Source: Cervus elaphus
Taxonomy: Eukaryota; Chordata; Mammalia; Artiodactyla; Cervidae
DNA: 64,000 nucleotides
Direction of reading: 5' to 3'
NCBI RefSeq assembly: GCF_910594005.1
Contig: NC_057828.1
Coordinates: 10,118,235-10,182,234 of the forward strand
Positions within the stretch are counted from its first letter, which is position 1; the number at the start of each line of letters is the position of its first letter. The translations under genes and the position numbers were made by a program. Shown here one piece after another: positions 35,010 to 46,455 of the stretch. The notes under the pieces are model-generated. The model saw nothing but the letters and a program-made list of their open reading frames with translations. It was not told the DNA's origin and made no database searches.

Positions 35010-35945
35010 AACTTACATAGTGGTTGTTGTGTTTTATAGTGTGGTAACCACTAGCCAGATGTGACTGTTATAATTCCTTAAAGGCATGTTTTACATGTGT
35101 CAGAAACACTTGGAATTTCAGGTTGGTTAGCATGAAGGTGAGAGCTCTAAAGGGCCTGTAGAATGGCAGGTTGAAAATTGGCTCTTTCAGCATCTCTGTC
35201 TTTAGGTTTGCAACTGAGATCAGTGTCTTGTTGAAGGGCTCTGACTGCACAGAGCACAGATGACTGCCATCTGCTGTCCACAGTGGGGTGTCTCTTCAGG
35301 ACCCTGGGGAAAAGGTCAAGGTGATGCTGTGAGAGCCAGCAGGGCCCCAACTGGAGCAGGAGAAGTGGGTGGGTCGCTCATTCTAATCACCTTCTTGCTC
35401 ATGGTTGTGTTTCTGTGGAATGCGTTGTGGAGAGCATTTGATGCAGTGATGAGGAAGGGAACACAGGCAGGAAACAACATTCAGATGGGACCTGATAGGA
35501 GAGGGCTCCTGGAACTCTAAGCCCTCTGCTTGGAGGCTAAGGAAGGTGAACATGAAACTGGGAAGAAGAAAATGTGTGCAGAGTTCTGACTCACTCTTTT
35601 CATATTTTAATGACATGATAGAGAAATTTTGTCCTGGACTTGCCTTGAGCTGTGTTTATAAAGACCTTTTCTTGCTTTGCTCTTCAAAGATTATTTTTCC
35701 CATAAGAGCTTCCTTTTCCTGCTTTTGTCACTGACTAGTGTGGAAGCCTGGTCTCTGGTCAGCACATCTCGGGTATTGTGCACTGCAGACTCTGCTTTCT
35801 ATTGCATGCTGAACTACGATGGCCATAGCCTAGGGCGCAAAACTCTCATTGCCACTTGACACTGGAGACCACGTCCCTGTAGTGCACGTCAGTTCTCTCC
35901 TCCTGCACTTTCAGGACTTGTGGCTTCCCCTCACATTTGTCCTCA
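35010..35945 (+). repeat. Duplicated segment: extra partial copy of the exon-like region
   Basis: Related to 31200-32080 and to 59500-60560: TTGAAGGGCTCTGACTGCAC matches TTGAAGGGCTCTGACTCCAC at about 59777. It is more diverged than the two main copies are from each other, so it records an older internal duplication. It leads directly into the next block. Confidence 0.7.
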
Positions 35946-36676
35946 CTGTGAGTATGGACAGAAACTGACTCAGTGGACCTGCACACATTGTATAGAAAAC
36001 AAATATTGATAGAAAAAATATAATATTGCTCATAGTGCCTATTTTTAAATGTAGGAATTCAATATTACCAAATCTTGTATATTTGATTTTCTTTAAAGCA
36101 AGTGATTAGTGAGTGAATAACATAGCATACTTTGCCCAGAATTGAATTCAGTCCTCTAACAGAATTCACTTTTAATCAAGTACAAAGTCTCATAGAAAAC
36201 ATGATGTAGTAGAGTAGCAGCAACTGTGGATCCTGGAGGAAGAGTGATCTGGGAAAAATCAAGGGACAGTGGCAATTTAGCAGGAGCTCAAAATAAGCAG
36301 TATGACTAATGGGTCTCTTTCATTGGAGAGTACATACATTTTGGAATTTTCCATTTTGTAGATTGAATATTTTGTGTTGATTAGGTTCCTCTAGCTAGGA
36401 AGCCTAAGATCTGCTTTCACTTCCTTCCTGCTCTGCTTTACTTTCCTTCATCTGCTAAAGAGGATGGATGAACACAAGTTCACCCATGCTTATTAACCTC
36501 CCACATCCATACACACCACCCCATGTCCACACAAAGAGAAAACCCCTGAATGATTCCTGAACAGCCTCACCAGTGTTGTAACAGTTACACTGTGTCCCTC
36601 TAGACTTCACTGAACCTGCCAGTCAACCCACCATGTGAGAGGACAGAAGAGACTCAATGCTCCTCCAAGGCAAGCT

Positions 36677-36700
36677 GTTTTTTTGTTTGTTTGTTTGTTT
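36677..36700. repeat. (TTTG)n microsatellite
   Basis: T-run followed by five or so GTTT units. The same tract is at 55696-55715 in the right copy. Confidence 0.9.
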
Positions 36701-37144
36701 TCCCTGATCTGAGGGAATATTGTTTCATTTCTCTATCAGTAGAATTAAGATATGCCTTAGAGGGTATTTGTTTCAGATAGAGATGATTCCCTTGGTTGGG
36801 ATAATGTGGAGTGAGAGTCTTATTACCAACTCATGGTGCCTCAGTCCACAGGATATTGAAATTGTTAGCATCCATTACACCCTGTAGAGTACAGAGGTCT
36901 CTCTCCTGCAGCAACATTTCCTCTAGGAAATGAATTCAGTAATTTCAATCCAAAATGGACTTGGAAGTTCCATTCCCCAGGCAAAGGTCTTGCCTTTCAT
37001 CCTGAGTATGTGTGCTCTGATCTTGCTGGGTTCCCTGGATCCCACCACTGCTCCTCATCAGGTTGTCTACTGTCACCATATGAAGCAACGATTGTGCATC
37101 TATGTGATCTTATCTTCATAATGCCGTCTTTTCTGTACTTGCAG

Positions 37145-37169
37145 GTGGCCCTTCCAGAGTGTGAAAGTG
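37145..37169 (+). pseudogene. 25-nt exon-like piece with both splice signals
   Basis: TACTTGCAG before and GTATGT after a 25-base segment GTGGCCCTTCCAGAGTGTGA.... The right copy has the same at 56163-56187 with AG before and GTATGT after and two base differences. Both sites are kept in both copies, unlike several others in this family. Confidence 0.4.
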
Positions 37170-37699
37170 GTATGTATTCCAGAAAAACTCAGCTTGTATG
37201 AAAAAACTTTGTAGTTGAGAAAGTTGGGTCTTTCTTGCTGATTTTAGTGTAGAGGGCAAACTGATTCCAAGTTCCTGCTGGGAATGAGTATAGGGACCCT
37301 GGTGATAGAAAGTGATTTCTTTCTTTCTTAAATTACTTGTAAATTAGAGCAATGTGGCTGATTACTGTAGTTCCTGGAAGAAGCTGTATTATGGTTATTA
37401 GTGTAGGTTTGTGTCCATGGAACTGGGTTTATCTCTATGTATAATGAATAGTGTGAGTCTTTCTGTGTGTGTGAATTTTTTGTGTTGTGTTTTCCTGGAT
37501 ACTTGTCACCTGAAACATCACTGTTACTGGTGTCAACTCCCCCCTCCCCCAATTTCCCAACACCATGAGCCATGAATGAGTATGTATATAAAAATTAAAG
37601 TATGCACATTCACTGTATCCATTGATTTTATACCAAGTGAGCATCGTTTTCCCTTAAAGCCAAATCCCATCACTGCCCAGAAAAATATTTGCAGGATTC

Positions 37700-38047
37700 T
37701 TTCTAATTTTCACTGAAGTTTTTGCTGCCTCTGCTGGGTCTTCACTGCTCTGCAGGCTTTCCCCCACGTGTGAGGAGCCCGGGCAGCTCTCCAGGTGTGG
37801 TGCGTAGGCTTCTCACTTGGTGGCTTCTTTTGTTGCAGAGTATGGCTTCTTGGGCTCTCAGGCTTCCATAGTTTTGGCACGTGGGCTCACTAGTTGTGCT
37901 CCCTGGGCTCTAGAGCATGGGCTCAGTAGTTCTGGCTCACGGGATCAGTTGCCCCACGGCATGTGGAATCTTTCCAGACCAGGGATTCACCTCCGTCCTC
38001 CTTCGTCGGCAGGTAGATTCTTAACCACTGAGCCACCATGGTAGCCC
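37700..38047 (-). mobile_element. CHR-type SINE region, antisense, shared between copies
   Basis: GGCATGTGGAATCTTTCCAG, ACCAGGGATTCACCTCCG and TTAACCACTGAGCCACCATG are the complement of a CHR-type tRNA-derived SINE. The right copy has it at 56735-57042. Confidence 0.75.
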
Positions 38048-38589
38048 AACAGGATTCTTAACGAACAAAACTGTGTTTCAGAATCCCCCTTACAGGGTCA
38101 ATCATACCTTGATTTAATCATAAATGTAATCTCTTAGTAGGTCTTATAGAATTTTGATTGCTCATGATTCATGACTCTGCCACTTCTGTCATTCAAACTC
38201 TTTCCTATTAGAGTCTCAGAATGAATCCTCTCCCCTCATCCAAGGCCCCCAGTCCTGGGGAGGCTCCTTCCTTCTGCAGGGAGCCCCTGGTGGTACCCAC
38301 ACACCACCCCCAGTTTTAGAGGAATCCGAGAAAGGACGAGTCTCCAGGCATAGATGGAGGAAATTCAGTACAGCTTTGCCTCTTAAGCCTTGAAGTGTCT
38401 GGTCAGTCCTGTTAACTCAATGCACCGTGGTATTCAGCACATCTCTAGAACATTTCCATCTTGCCACTAAAATTGTACAACCATTGCACAGACCCTCCCT
38501 GTGTCAGTCTCCCCCCAGCTCTTGAACTACCCTTCTACTCTCTGCTTCTCTGAGTTTTCCTTCAGATACCTCAGGTAAATGGAATTGTT

Positions 38590-39170
38590 CAGTATTTGTC
38601 CTCCTGTGACTAGCTTATTTCACTCTTAGCGATTACTTCCAGCTTCATTCATATTGCTGCAAATGACAAGATAACATTCATTTTAAAATGCTGAATCACT
38701 TTCAAGTGTATACATACACCACATTTTCTTTATTGATTTGTCTGCCCAAGGACACTGGGCAGTTTTTCTACCTTGGTTGTTGTGTACATTGCAGCAATGG
38801 ATATGAGAGTGTAGATATCTCCTGGACATTCTCATTTTATCTCCTTTGGACATAAACTCAAAAGAGTGATTCCTGGATCTTCTGATAGTTTTCTTAATAA
38901 TTTTTGAAGAACTTCCAAACTGTTGTATAGTAGCTATGCCATTTTCCATACCTACCAACAGGGCACAAAAGTTCTACTTCTCTACATCGTTGCCAACATC
39001 TTTTATTTTTATAACACACATCCTGAATAGTGATATCTCCTTTTGACTTGGTTTCCATTTCACTGATACTTAGTGATGCTGATCATGTTTCCCATGGATA
39101 TTGATCATTTCTATGTCTTCTATATAGAAATGACTATTTAAACTTTTTGCACATTTTTTTAGACTTGTGA
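38590..39170 (-). mobile_element. Old L1 fragment, antisense, shared between copies
   Basis: The complement of an L1 3' region, matched at 57600-58130. In the left copy it stops near 39170, where the duplicated segment ends. Confidence 0.7.
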
Positions 39171-39477
39171 CATTTGTTATAAAATGTTACAAGTTAAAAT
39201 GCATTAAGATGATAAAAATTTATAAGTAAATGGATACAATTATTTGACATTAAGCATTGTAAAACTGTACACTTGAGCTTGAACTGTAAAACTCCCACAT
39301 TAACAGTTAAAATGTATATTCAAATTTAAGAACTGTGTTATAATTTTAAACCTGATTATTTCTTACATAATACAGTAGCCTGTAATTGGAATACTCCCAT
39401 CAGATAATTCAGTTTTAAGAAAACATAATTTGGCAATGGACTGGCATATATAATGGCTGCTTCTATGTACTATTCTG

Positions 39478-39692
39478 CTTGAGTGCATGTTGTCATGTTT
39501 GATTCTTTGTGACACCAAGGACTGCAGCCCTCCACGCTCCTCTGTCCGTGGAAGTTTCCAGCAAGAATACTGACGTGAGTTGCCAATTCCTCCTCCAGAT
39601 CTTCCTGACCTAGGGATCAAACCCAATTCTCCTGTGTCTCTTGCATTGGCAGGCAGATTCTTTACCACTGACCCAGCTGAGAACTTCAGTGT
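39478..39692 (-). mobile_element. Bov-tA-type SINE, antisense
   Basis: GAGTGCATGTTGTCATGTTTG, GCAAGAATACTGACGTGAG and GATTCTTTACCACTGACCC in reverse order of the SINE. Confidence 0.87.
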
Positions 39693-40989
39693 ACTATTTT
39701 ACTAAGGTGTTTAAATGTTTCTGGGAGGAAAACCTACTTTATCAAAATGATAGCTTGGTGATACATGCATTTCTCTACTCTCTGTCTGCAATGTCAGTTA
39801 TACTGACTTTGCTATTAACATAATATTTCATTACTTCCAACAGTGCTGATCTACACAAAACAAATTACACACCCTCATTATCTTAAACTAATGTCAGCCA
39901 TGAAGTCTCCTGAATAACAACTTTTAACTTTGTTTGGGAAATTAGGTGTGACAGCAATGCAGATTTCCCTTACCGAGCAATAAATAAAAGCTTGTTTTAT
40001 TTTGGTTAGGCTATGTGACTTCAAAAAACAAAAGTTTAAAAATATCCCATAAAATGGTTATTTTCTACATTATATAGATGTTCTGAAATAAAGGTTTTAG
40101 TCAGTACTTTTTATACATATCAGAAGATGGAATGTAAACAAAATTTCCACCTGAAGGTGGAAGATTAACTATATTAATTTAGATCCACAAAATTTATTTT
40201 CTAAGTGTGAATGAGTGTTATCCAGTTTTTATGTTTCTTTCTATAAAAATTAGATTTCTTATTTGAACATCGGCTCTTGGATACATTCCTTACTCCTTTT
40301 CAGAGAATTAATGTGGTTTGCATCATTTCTCAGGCAGGACTCTTGGTGTCTCTTTCTTTCATCTGGACTGGTGTGAGTCCTGACCTTTGTAAGGTCTGTA
40401 TAGACCCAGGAATCTTATAGCAAAGTACACTCTAGCTAGCTCTGTAGAGAAACACAAGTGATGTTCTGTTCTTCTTGGTCACATTTCTGTCTTACGTCAG
40501 AAAGTTTTGGTTCATATTCTAATCAACAGAAGTGATATTTATTATGTCTTATCAGTGATTTTATTTTTTACTGTAAAAGTACATTTAATTAGAAAGTTAC
40601 TTGCTCACCTATTTTCTGTATTGAAATCTAATTCTGTAGTTTCTTTTTTATACTTTCCCTTGTGAGCAGGAATAATAATAATTACATTTACACTTGTTAG
40701 ATGTAGCCACTAGTTTAAATACACACATAATTTATTCCTCACAGCAGTTTTATGAAATAGATGTTATTATGTCTCAGATTAGGAAGACAAGATAAGAAAA
40801 GGATGACTAACCACTCCTAGGGTACAGACCAAGTAAATGGTAAACTAAGGATTCATATTCAACAGCCTAATTTGAGTTCATATCTTTTAACATTTATTTT
40901 ATGTCTCACATAGCATTTTTACTACTTTCTTCATTAAAACTATATATAACATAAAATAAAAGTAATTTTTCCAAACAACTGATGGTGTA
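39693..40989. other. AT-rich intergenic DNA, no gene seen
   Basis: No frame above 60 codons and no recognised repeat. Confidence 0.55.
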
Positions 40990-41130
40990 CTTCAGTTCAG
41001 TTCAGTTCAGTCACTCAGTCGTGTCTGACTCTTTGTGACCCCATCGAGTGCAGCTGGACTTCCCGGTCCATCACCTCCCGGAGCTTGCTCAAGCTCATGT
41101 GCATCGAGTCGGTGATGGCAATGGCACTGA
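40990..41130 (-). mobile_element. Short BovB 3' end, antisense, truncated
   Basis: CTTCAGTTCAGTTCAGTTCAG, then GCATCGAGTCGGTGATGGCA, the complement of the last ~140 bp of BovB. Instead of continuing into BovB it passes into unrelated GC-rich sequence. Confidence 0.85.
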
Positions 41131-41325
41131 ATGACCTCTCTGTCTGCCGGTAATGCTTCGAGCTCCGTCAGATCTGCTGACCCGTGTGACTTACGTGGCA
41201 GAGCGGTGTCAGCTGGTGCCCCTGGGCTCCCGGTCTGCCGCAGTCCTCCTGTCTGACTGCTGCCTGTAGACATTAAGCTTCGGCTCGGTGTTGAATATTC
41301 TCTGGCTCTTAATGAATATTGGTTG
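41131..41325. other. GC-rich patch fused to the BovB end
   Basis: About 195 bp of moderately GC-rich, CpG-containing sequence directly adjoining the truncated BovB. A 107-codon minus frame (41007-41330) covers both. Not recognised; it could be sequence joined by template switching or 5' microhomology during insertion. Confidence 0.4.
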
Positions 41326-41937
41326 TACATGTGAGTAGAAATAGGATGTTTAAATCATTTTGCTGCTTCTTCTTCTTATTGTTTATTTTCCTATTCCTGT
41401 TCATCATGAGGCAAGATATTCTGACCTACCAAAGCACAAAGTCAGGCACATATGACAGGGCTCCTTTATCAAATGGAAGTGGGGATGAAGGAGGCAGAGC
41501 TTGAGCAGGGCTGAGGGAAAAGTAGCTTCTGTGAGGAAGTAGCTCACATCCCCATGGCTCCTACTCATATATCACATTCCTGAACCCAATAAAGACAGTA
41601 CTTCAGGATATAAAGAGACCACCCAAAGCTGACAACTGTAGCCATCTAGTTTCTGTCTGGGGGTACCTCTAAAGGACAGGGGTGAATGGAGACTCTCCCA
41701 GGAGACTTCTAACAGAGCACGGCCAAGAGCAGACCTCAGCACAGCCATATCTGTGAGCTGTTACTCTGCACCCTGTTCCCAGGCAACAAGTCCTGTTCAG
41801 CCATTTGCAATGGGCTCCTCCCCCAAGGAAGCAACTGTCAGTGAGTGACCGTCACTGGGGACATTCAGTCAAGGTCAGTGGAGCAATGATCCTAAGGAGG
41901 ACAGTGAGGTAATAGTCAACCCGGCCTTCCCCCCAGG

Positions 41938-42275
41938 GTGCTCCAGTTCATCAAGCCTCAGACCAGTGGTGATCTGGGGGTCCAGGCGACATGTGGGGGG
42001 CTGTGTCCTGCTGACCTCTAGAGCCCTCACTGTGGCCCCCACTGGCCAGGCCCAGGCCTTGGGGAGGCAGTGACCCACTCCCCACCTCTGCCACCTCCTG
42101 GCGGCACCGTCCACCTGGGATGCCATCTGCAGGACCTGCTCCCACACCCCCTACCACATGGCCGGCCTGAGGAGCCTGAGGGCCAGTTGGGTTGGGCGCC
42201 CGGCTCCCTCAGCGAAGACAGCGTAGCAAGGTCTGAGGACCCGGCCCTGAGGGAACTGCTGGCTGAGCTCTGACT
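41938..42275 (+). pseudogene. GC-rich coding-like fragment, broken gene piece
   Basis: Follows a pyrimidine-rich stretch ending CCCCCCAGG and stays in one frame for about 110 codons with a single internal TAG (near 42019) to a TGA after LRELLAEL. The acidic end (EEPEGQLGWAPGSLSEDSVA) looks more like a real protein C-terminus than chance. I do not recognise it. The open part is 42070-42273. A minus-strand frame of similar length overlaps, so composition alone could also explain it. Confidence 0.3.
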
Positions 42276-42959
42276 CAACCAGGACTGGACCCTGGAGGGT
42301 ATGTCTTGCCTCGGGACCTGCCCTTTCTTGTCAGAACAGAGACTAACACTCATGAGATATTCAGGGGGACAGTTACCTGACCATGACCTGACCCCAGAAC
42401 AAGGGCTCTGACACCAAGGTGTTCAAACAACTCACCACGCCCCTGCCTCACCTTTCCAGGAAAGGGCTTCACTGAGAGCTTTCAGGAAGTTTGGGATTTT
42501 TAAGGCATGAGCCCCTCCTCTGCTTGCAAGGCCCTCAGTACATCTTTCTGGGCTCCACACCCTGACCTTCTGTTCTTGTTTAGCCTCCCTGTAAGTTGGG
42601 CATAGGGACTTTTTTTCAGTAAAAGGCAGAGCTTCAGTCAGGGTAATTACCTGTTTGTTTTTGCCTATAAGGAGAGATGCCAAATGACCAGCTCGATACC
42701 AATTCATGAAATGTGGCCAGTGGTTTGGTGGAATGATCAGGGCAGAATTGTAAGATTCATGAAAAAAGAGTCTTGAAGAGGATGTGTAGATAGATGTCTT
42801 TGGAAACAGGATAGGAAGATATTTGAGTTCCATGTGAATTAGTAAAAACCAAACCAACCAACCAAACAAACAAAAAAGCAGAGGGACTTTAGCAATCAAG
42901 TGACTAAGGGCCTCTACCATGAATGTCTGTCAGCATCCTGCTCAGCCACCTCTGTCTTT

Positions 42960-43370
42960 GCTCAGTGACTCATGAACAAAGCAGCCCTGGTGACAAGGAT
43001 GGGATCAGCATGAGCTTAGCAACGCTGAATTCCACCCCCGAGGCTGGCCTGGCTGTAGACACCGTTGAGTGTCCATATCCCAACAGTGGAGACTGATGCT
43101 GAGTTCTCTGAGATGATCAGCCAAATACGTGGTAGCAGACTGACTACCGTATATGCCTTTCTTTAAAGAATTGGGCAACATCTTGCTTTTACTGGAGAAT
43201 ACACTTACTCAGAAAATGAATGTGCTTTCCTTGTCCATAGTGCTTCCCCCCAGGCTACCATGACTGCTGTATCCACCATCATGGTTTCCCACACAGCTTT
43301 GCTTCTGTACTAAACACTGCAGAATTCCCTTTCTAGTGTTTCTACATCTGGTAGGCTGCAAGGGCTACAC
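42960..43370 (+). pseudogene. ERV integrase-like remnant
   Basis: The segment around 43170-43310 resembles the integrase core of mammalian ERVs: a TYS...CAF-like stretch and, further on, a region like the one around the second catalytic Asp. Several shifts and stops are needed, and the upstream zinc-finger-like Cys positions (about 43065-43085) are partial. No LTR adjoins it. Confidence 0.4.
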
Positions 43371-43415
43371 TCCTGTGAAACTTCAAGGAGGCTTTGAAAT
43401 AACTGTTTTATAGTG

Positions 43416-43431
43416 CACACACACACACACC
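43416..43431. repeat. (CA)n microsatellite
   Basis: Eight CA units. Confidence 0.9.
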
Positions 43432-43593
43432 TCCTAATGACTCAGTTACACACTCATCTTTGCACCACTGTGTGGTAATTTTTAAGCTGCAATGAAATTG
43501 ATTTAATGAGTCAGTCCTAAGCAGTCAATTTTATTAAAAGATACATCATCTTGGGTGGGCCAAGCTTAATTAATCAAAAGGCCTTTAAAAGAG

Positions 43594-43808
43594 GGTGTGT
43601 GCGTGCTCAGTCACTAAGCTGTGTCTGAGGCTTTTGTGACCCCATGGATGGAAGCCCACCAGGCTCCTCTGTTCATGGGGTTTCCCAGGCAAGAATCCTG
43701 GAGCAGATTGCTATTTCCTTTTCCAGAGGATCTTCCTGACCCAGGGATCAAACCCAGGTCTCCTGCATTAGCAGGCGGCTTTCTTACCATTGAGACACCT
43801 GGGAAATC
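43594..43808 (-). mobile_element. Bov-tA-type SINE, antisense
   Basis: GTGTGCGTGCTCAGTCACTAAG, GCAAGAATCCTGGAGCAG and CTTACCATTGAGACACCTGG. The 64-codon frame at 43621 is SINE translation. Confidence 0.88.
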
Positions 43809-44029
43809 CTGTTAAAAAAGAATAGACCCTTTCTATGTCCAGAGATGCCAGGCTTCAGTTCATATAGCTTCCAGTCATGATTTTCAGTTCCTGACTGTAT
43901 GCCTTGCCAACATTCTCTTCTTTAATAAGCGACCAGAAATGGGTGAACCAATGCCTTGTAATAAGTATTGCTTCTTTTTGAATTTCTGTGCACATAAGTA
44001 ATTCATGTTATTGGAGATTATTTCTAACA

Positions 44030-44890
44030 CCAGAAAAAGCACTTTTATTAATTATATTTCTTTATTTTTGATTATAATTTTTACAACTGATGGACCAATG
44101 TTGTCACATGATTATTAAGTAAGCACCATAATTTAATGTTAGGCATTACTCTTCTGTTGTAGTTCTATGGGTTTTGACAAAAGCATCATGCCATGTGTCC
44201 ACCATTGTAATATTGTATAGATAGTTTTAGGACCCTAAAGACCCCTGGGCTCCACTTATTCATCCCTCTTTCTCCTCCCCTTCCACCAAACTCTTCCACC
44301 AGACTTCTGGGAATCCCTTATCTTTTCAACACCTGTAGAGCTTTGCCTTTTCCAGAATGTAATATAAATGAAAGCATCTCTTTTTATTCAGGATTTTGAG
44401 AATGACTACTTTCACTTAGTAATAGCTCTTTAAACCTTCTCCATTTCTTTCAAGGCTCAGTAACCCATTTCTTTTACTTGCCAAATAATAATCTATTGTA
44501 TGAATGCATCAAAGTTTATTCACTTATTGAAGGACAACTTGATTACTTCCAATTTTTGGCAATTATGAATAAAGTTGCCCTGAACATCTGTGTGGAGGCT
44601 TTCATGTTTTCAATGCATTTGGATAATTTACTAGGAGTGTGACTGCTGTATTACATGGGAAGTATCCTATATTTAGCTTCATAAGAAGCCCACAAAGTGC
44701 TTGTACCATTTTCCATTCCAACAGCTGTTAATAAATTGAGTTCCTGTTGCTCTGCATCTTCACCAATATTTGGGGTTTTCTGTTTATTGGAGTTTAGCCA
44801 CTCTGATAATTGCGTAGTGGTATCTCCTTTTAAAGAAATGAATTTTTCATTCTTTCTTACTTTACTTTAGACCTTATTTTTGTATTTATT
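44030..44890 (-). mobile_element. Old L1 fragment, antisense
   Basis: Order of the complement of an old L1 3' UTR and ORF2 end, such as the region 44640-44780 with the CCATTCCAACAGCTG segment. Diverged from the L1s in the duplicated segment. Confidence 0.65.
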
Positions 44891-45029
44891 TATTTAGTAG
44901 TGGAGCTATAGTGTAGTACCTGAAAACTTTAATCCTAGAACCAAGTTTCTTAAATTCAAATTCCAACTCTATCTTTTACTCCTTGGGTGACATAGGTTAG
45001 CTACTTAATATGTGCTTCAGGAACCTTAT

Positions 45030-45230
45030 GGGTTTCCACAGTAAAGAGCTCAGATGCTGAAGAACCCACCTGCAGTGCAGGAGACCTGGGTTTGTATCCT
45101 GGATCTGGAAGGTCCCCTGGAGAAGGGAATGGCAACCCGCTCCAGTATTCTTCTTTGCTGAATCCAGTGTACAGAGATTTTAGTCCATGGGGTAACAAAG
45201 AGTTGGACAGGAATGAGTGAGTTTCACTTT
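45030..45230 (+). mobile_element. Bov-tA-type SINE, sense
   Basis: CACCTGCAGTGCAGGAGACC, GGTCCCCTGGAGAAGGGAAT and GGGGTAACAAAGAGTTGGAC. Diverged head. Confidence 0.85.
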
Positions 45231-46146
45231 TTTCAGTAGCCTTAAGGATAAGATATACCTCGCAGACTTGTTACAATAATTAGGCTTAGATTATTATGTA
45301 ACATATAAATAGCAATGAGTATCTGGCCTGTCCTAAACTCTTTTATTATTTAATTGTATAAAATAGCTTCATTTTTTTGTCAAGAGGAAGACATTTAGAA
45401 TGTAAATAATTCCAAATATTGACAGAATAATAGTAATTATTTTAATTTTAAAATAATTTTTAGGATTATTTTCACATAATGATAACATCCCTCCATTGCT
45501 GCAGTGTTACCATATTCAGCTATCACTACACTATTTAAATTGTAATTCAGGAACATCACAGTTGTAGGTCTTTTCACAAACCTTCAATATTGAGAAGGGC
45601 AGCCTAAAGAATTCTTATTTATTTATTTAATGCTAGGGAGAAGGGTACATTTTAACCACCACTATTTTGTAATTTTGTTTGGTCATGGTTTTGACTTGAT
45701 GAAACTGAGTTCAGTATAATAAATGAAGTTGCATCTTCAAGATTTTGATCCTATGTTCATTGTTAACTATTCAATAAACTGAACTCTTAAAATTTCAGTT
45801 CTCTCTAGAAGATGCCACAGCTAACCATCTTAATTTCAATATATAAGCAGATTTTTATTGGTACTCTGATTCATCTACCACAACAAATAGCCTGTGGCCT
45901 GACCCTAGGAGGGCACAGAGGTCAGAGACTTAATTATTACAGTGTGACTTCTGTTTTAATTTTCTAATGGAGTGTAACTCTAAGTCACTTAAGCAAGGAA
46001 CTGACTTATGTTTCATGGCCTTGAAAAATGTTGCCACCTCAGTTTAAATTAACGGTCTAACAGTTTTGACCATTTTGGCAGAACTGTCAGTAGTTACATG
46101 TCCTAAATATGGCCAGTTTCATATGAGCATTGTTAAGATGTTATAG
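45231..46146. other. AT-rich intergenic DNA, no gene seen
   Basis: No supported feature; no frame above 60 codons. Confidence 0.55.
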
Positions 46147-46262
46147 GTCTTCCTTAGTGGTCCAGTGGTTAGGCCTGAAATTTCACTGCCCAGGCCCAGG
46201 GTTCAGTCCTTGGTTAGGAAACTAAGATCCTGCAAGCCACAAGGTGTGGCAAGAGAGAAGAA
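46147..46262 (+). mobile_element. CHR-type SINE, sense
   Basis: GTCTTCCTTAGTGGTCCAGT head, GGGTTCAGTCCTTGGTTAGG B-box-like part and CACAAGGTGTGGCAAGAGAG end. Confidence 0.8.
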
Positions 46263-46396
46263 AATAACCCCACCTCCCTTCGGAAACGTTGTTAAAACTC
46301 AGAACTCAGTTGTGCTTGTCGGGGACATCATATTTAAGAGTTTTTCTATTACATCAAAATTTTCATTGACACCACCAAATTTTAGAGCTAATTGGA

Positions 46397-46420
46397 TTAT
46401 ATATATATATATATATATTT
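46397..46420. repeat. (TA)n microsatellite
   Basis: About eleven TA units, followed by further interrupted TATA-rich sequence to about 46455. The 104-codon plus frame here (46165-46479) spans the SINE and the microsatellite and is not a gene. Confidence 0.9.
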
Positions 46421-46455
46421 ACTGCATATATAGTTTTACTATATATATTTATATC

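Larger units (their letters stand above)
35946..39170 (+). repeat. Duplicated segment, left copy, second block
   Basis: Collinear with 54960-58130, from TATGGACAGAAACTGACTC through exon-like pieces, a (TTTG)n run, a CHR-type SINE and an old L1. In the right copy this block precedes the block matching 30650-34800; in the left copy it follows it, which fits a tandem array with two unit types in alternation. Confidence 0.85.
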
